Source: an uncultured Litorilinea sp. (GTDB lineage Bacteria; Chloroflexota; Anaerolineae; Caldilineales; Caldilineaceae). From it: a stretch of DNA of 5,406 nt. A model generated the notes under the pieces. That model saw nothing but the letters and a program-made list of their open reading frames with translations. It did not search any database and was not told where the DNA came from. This document shows positions 5,047-5,406 of this stretch, in pieces; position 1 is the first letter of the stretch; each line of letters begins with the position of its first letter. A program made the position numbers and the translations under genes. The stretch spans positions 1 to 5,406 of the forward strand of contig CAMPHP010000281.1 in the NCBI GenBank assembly GCA_946885925.1, in the 5' to 3' direction.

Positions 5047-5406
5047 CCAGTTTTGATGCTGTTTTTTCAACTGTTCACTGCTTGTAAAGAGGGGGGCTAA
5101 CAGACCCGCAAAGGACTCTGCGATGTAGAGTCGTGTTCCCCCCTCTTGCGTTTGTTCCATGATATGCCTGTCAATTGCCTTGAACCAGAGAGACGCACCC
5201 GTCCATGAGAGTTCACGATTTGGCTCAACCACCGCGAATTTCGCAGAGATGGGAAAATTCAAAAGTGTAAAGTGGAATCGAGCATCAACGGTTATGCTCG
5301 ATTCCACTCGCACGTTCTTGAAGGAAGGGTCAATTGTGGGCCAGTTAGGTAAATCGATCAACAATGCCCACACTTGTTCAACCGGGGCATTGATAGTAAT
5401 TTCGCC
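5008..5406 (-). CDS. SRPBCC (START/polyketide-cyclase-like) family protein, N-terminus outside the window
   Basis: The minus-strand frame is open from the window edge at 5406 to a TAG at 5008-5010, giving 132 visible residues. The GTG at 5371-5373 is internal, since the upstream codons read EITINAPVEQ and complete the usual start of the fold. The signature of the SRPBCC superfamily is clear: I-T-I-x-A-P-x-E-x-V-W at the first strand, D-x-P-x-W-P near the first helices, a central strand pair with VEPNRELSWTG, and a long C-terminal helix with LKKQHQNWLTAFKQAAEQ. Only a few residues are missing at the start. Members bind hydrophobic ligands in a deep cavity; the ligand here cannot be inferred. 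The gene converges on the sulfurylase-like gene and overlaps its last 39 bp. Its coding sequence contains several long inverted repeats, described separately. Confidence 0.85.
   Translation of the reverse strand, partial: GEITINAPVEQVWALLIDLPNWPTIDPSFKNVRVESSITVDARFHFTLLNFPISAKFAVVEPNRELSWTGASLWFKAIDRHIMEQTQEGGTRLYIAESFAGLLAPLFTSSEQLKKQHQNWLTAFKQAAEQGR
5039..5081. repeat. Imperfect inverted repeat across the end of the sulfurylase-like gene
   Basis: GCAGTTAACCAGTT (5039-5052) pairs with AACTGTTCACTGC (5069-5081) over 12 base pairs, with one mismatch and one bulged C. The loop contains a T6 run. The stem includes the TAA stop of the plus-strand gene. Because the T-run is in the loop and not after the stem, it is not a standard terminator, but it may protect the 3' end of the plus-strand mRNA. 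It also lies inside the minus-strand SRPBCC coding region. Confidence 0.45.
5087..5147. repeat. Nested inverted repeats, 10 bp outer and 6 bp inner, possible bidirectional 3' structure
   Basis: AAGAGGGGGG (5087-5096) is exactly complementary to CCCCCCTCTT (5138-5147). Inside the 41-base interval, GACTCT (5114-5119) is exactly complementary to AGAGTC (5127-5132) with a seven-base loop. The structure begins 40 bp after the stop of the plus-strand gene and could fold in its transcript as a stable 3' end. On the minus strand it lies within the SRPBCC coding region, from QEGGTRLYIAES to APLF. No clear T-tract follows on either strand, so any terminator role is uncertain. Confidence 0.5.
5271..5308. 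repeat. Perfect 15-bp inverted repeat with 8-base loop inside the SRPBCC gene
   Basis: AGTGGAATCGAGCAT (5271-5285) is the exact reverse complement of ATGCTCGATTCCACT (5294-5308), separated by CAACGGTT. The stem can be extended past a small internal loop by GTG (5265-5267) with CAC (5311-5313). It lies inside the minus-strand coding region, in the stretch that reads RVESSITVDARFHFT. A perfect match of this length at close spacing is very unlikely by chance. Confidence 0.75.

Noticed and set aside
5062..5067. T6 run after the sulfurylase-like gene as an intrinsic terminator
   Set aside because: No GC-rich stem ends directly before it. It falls in the loop of the imperfect inverted repeat at 5039-5081.

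Overview
The window reads as a bacterial chromosomal fragment, most likely from a member of the Chloroflexota. The main clue is the large secreted protein. It joins a cohesin-like domain, a dockerin-like EF-hand pair, a short linker with the tract LYLPLVNN, a CSLREA-type N-terminal motif and a right-handed beta-helix. The 'LPLV' linker and CSLREA/beta-helix proteins are, from memory, common in Caldilinea/Roseiflexus-like Chloroflexota. This placement is inferred from protein style only; there is no rRNA or tRNA in the window.

Layout. Positions 1-395 (+) hold the C-terminal end of a beta-propeller-like protein whose start lies upstream. Positions 477-3446 (+) encode a 989-residue exported multidomain protein: signal peptide, cohesin-like domain, dockerin, CSLREA, beta-helix, Ig-like domain and CBM6. 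Positions 3526-3891 (+) encode a 121-residue four-helix membrane protein. Positions 3946-5046 (+) encode a protein clearly of the ATP sulfurylase (sulfate adenylyltransferase) family, but with the catalytic histidines replaced and the C-terminal SGT..R region absent. Positions 5008-5406 (-) hold a convergent SRPBCC/START-like protein whose N-terminus lies beyond the window. It overlaps the tail of the sulfurylase-like gene by 39 bp. All gaps between genes are under 100 bp.

How the genes may work together. The four plus-strand genes are closely spaced, each internal one has a visible ribosome binding site, and no convincing U-tract terminator separates them, so an operon is plausible. A surface carbohydrate-binding protein, a small polytopic membrane protein and a sulfurylase-family protein together suggest a locus for making or modifying a (possibly sulfated) exopolysaccharide. 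That is inference, and the altered active site argues against simply calling the fourth gene a working Sat.

The most unexpected observations are the sulfurylase homologue lacking its HxxH motif and the GRDHA histidine, and a cluster of long inverted repeats in and beside the minus-strand SRPBCC gene. These include a perfect 15-bp inverted repeat at 5271-5308 and a nested 10-bp/6-bp pair at 5087-5147, both inside coding sequence.
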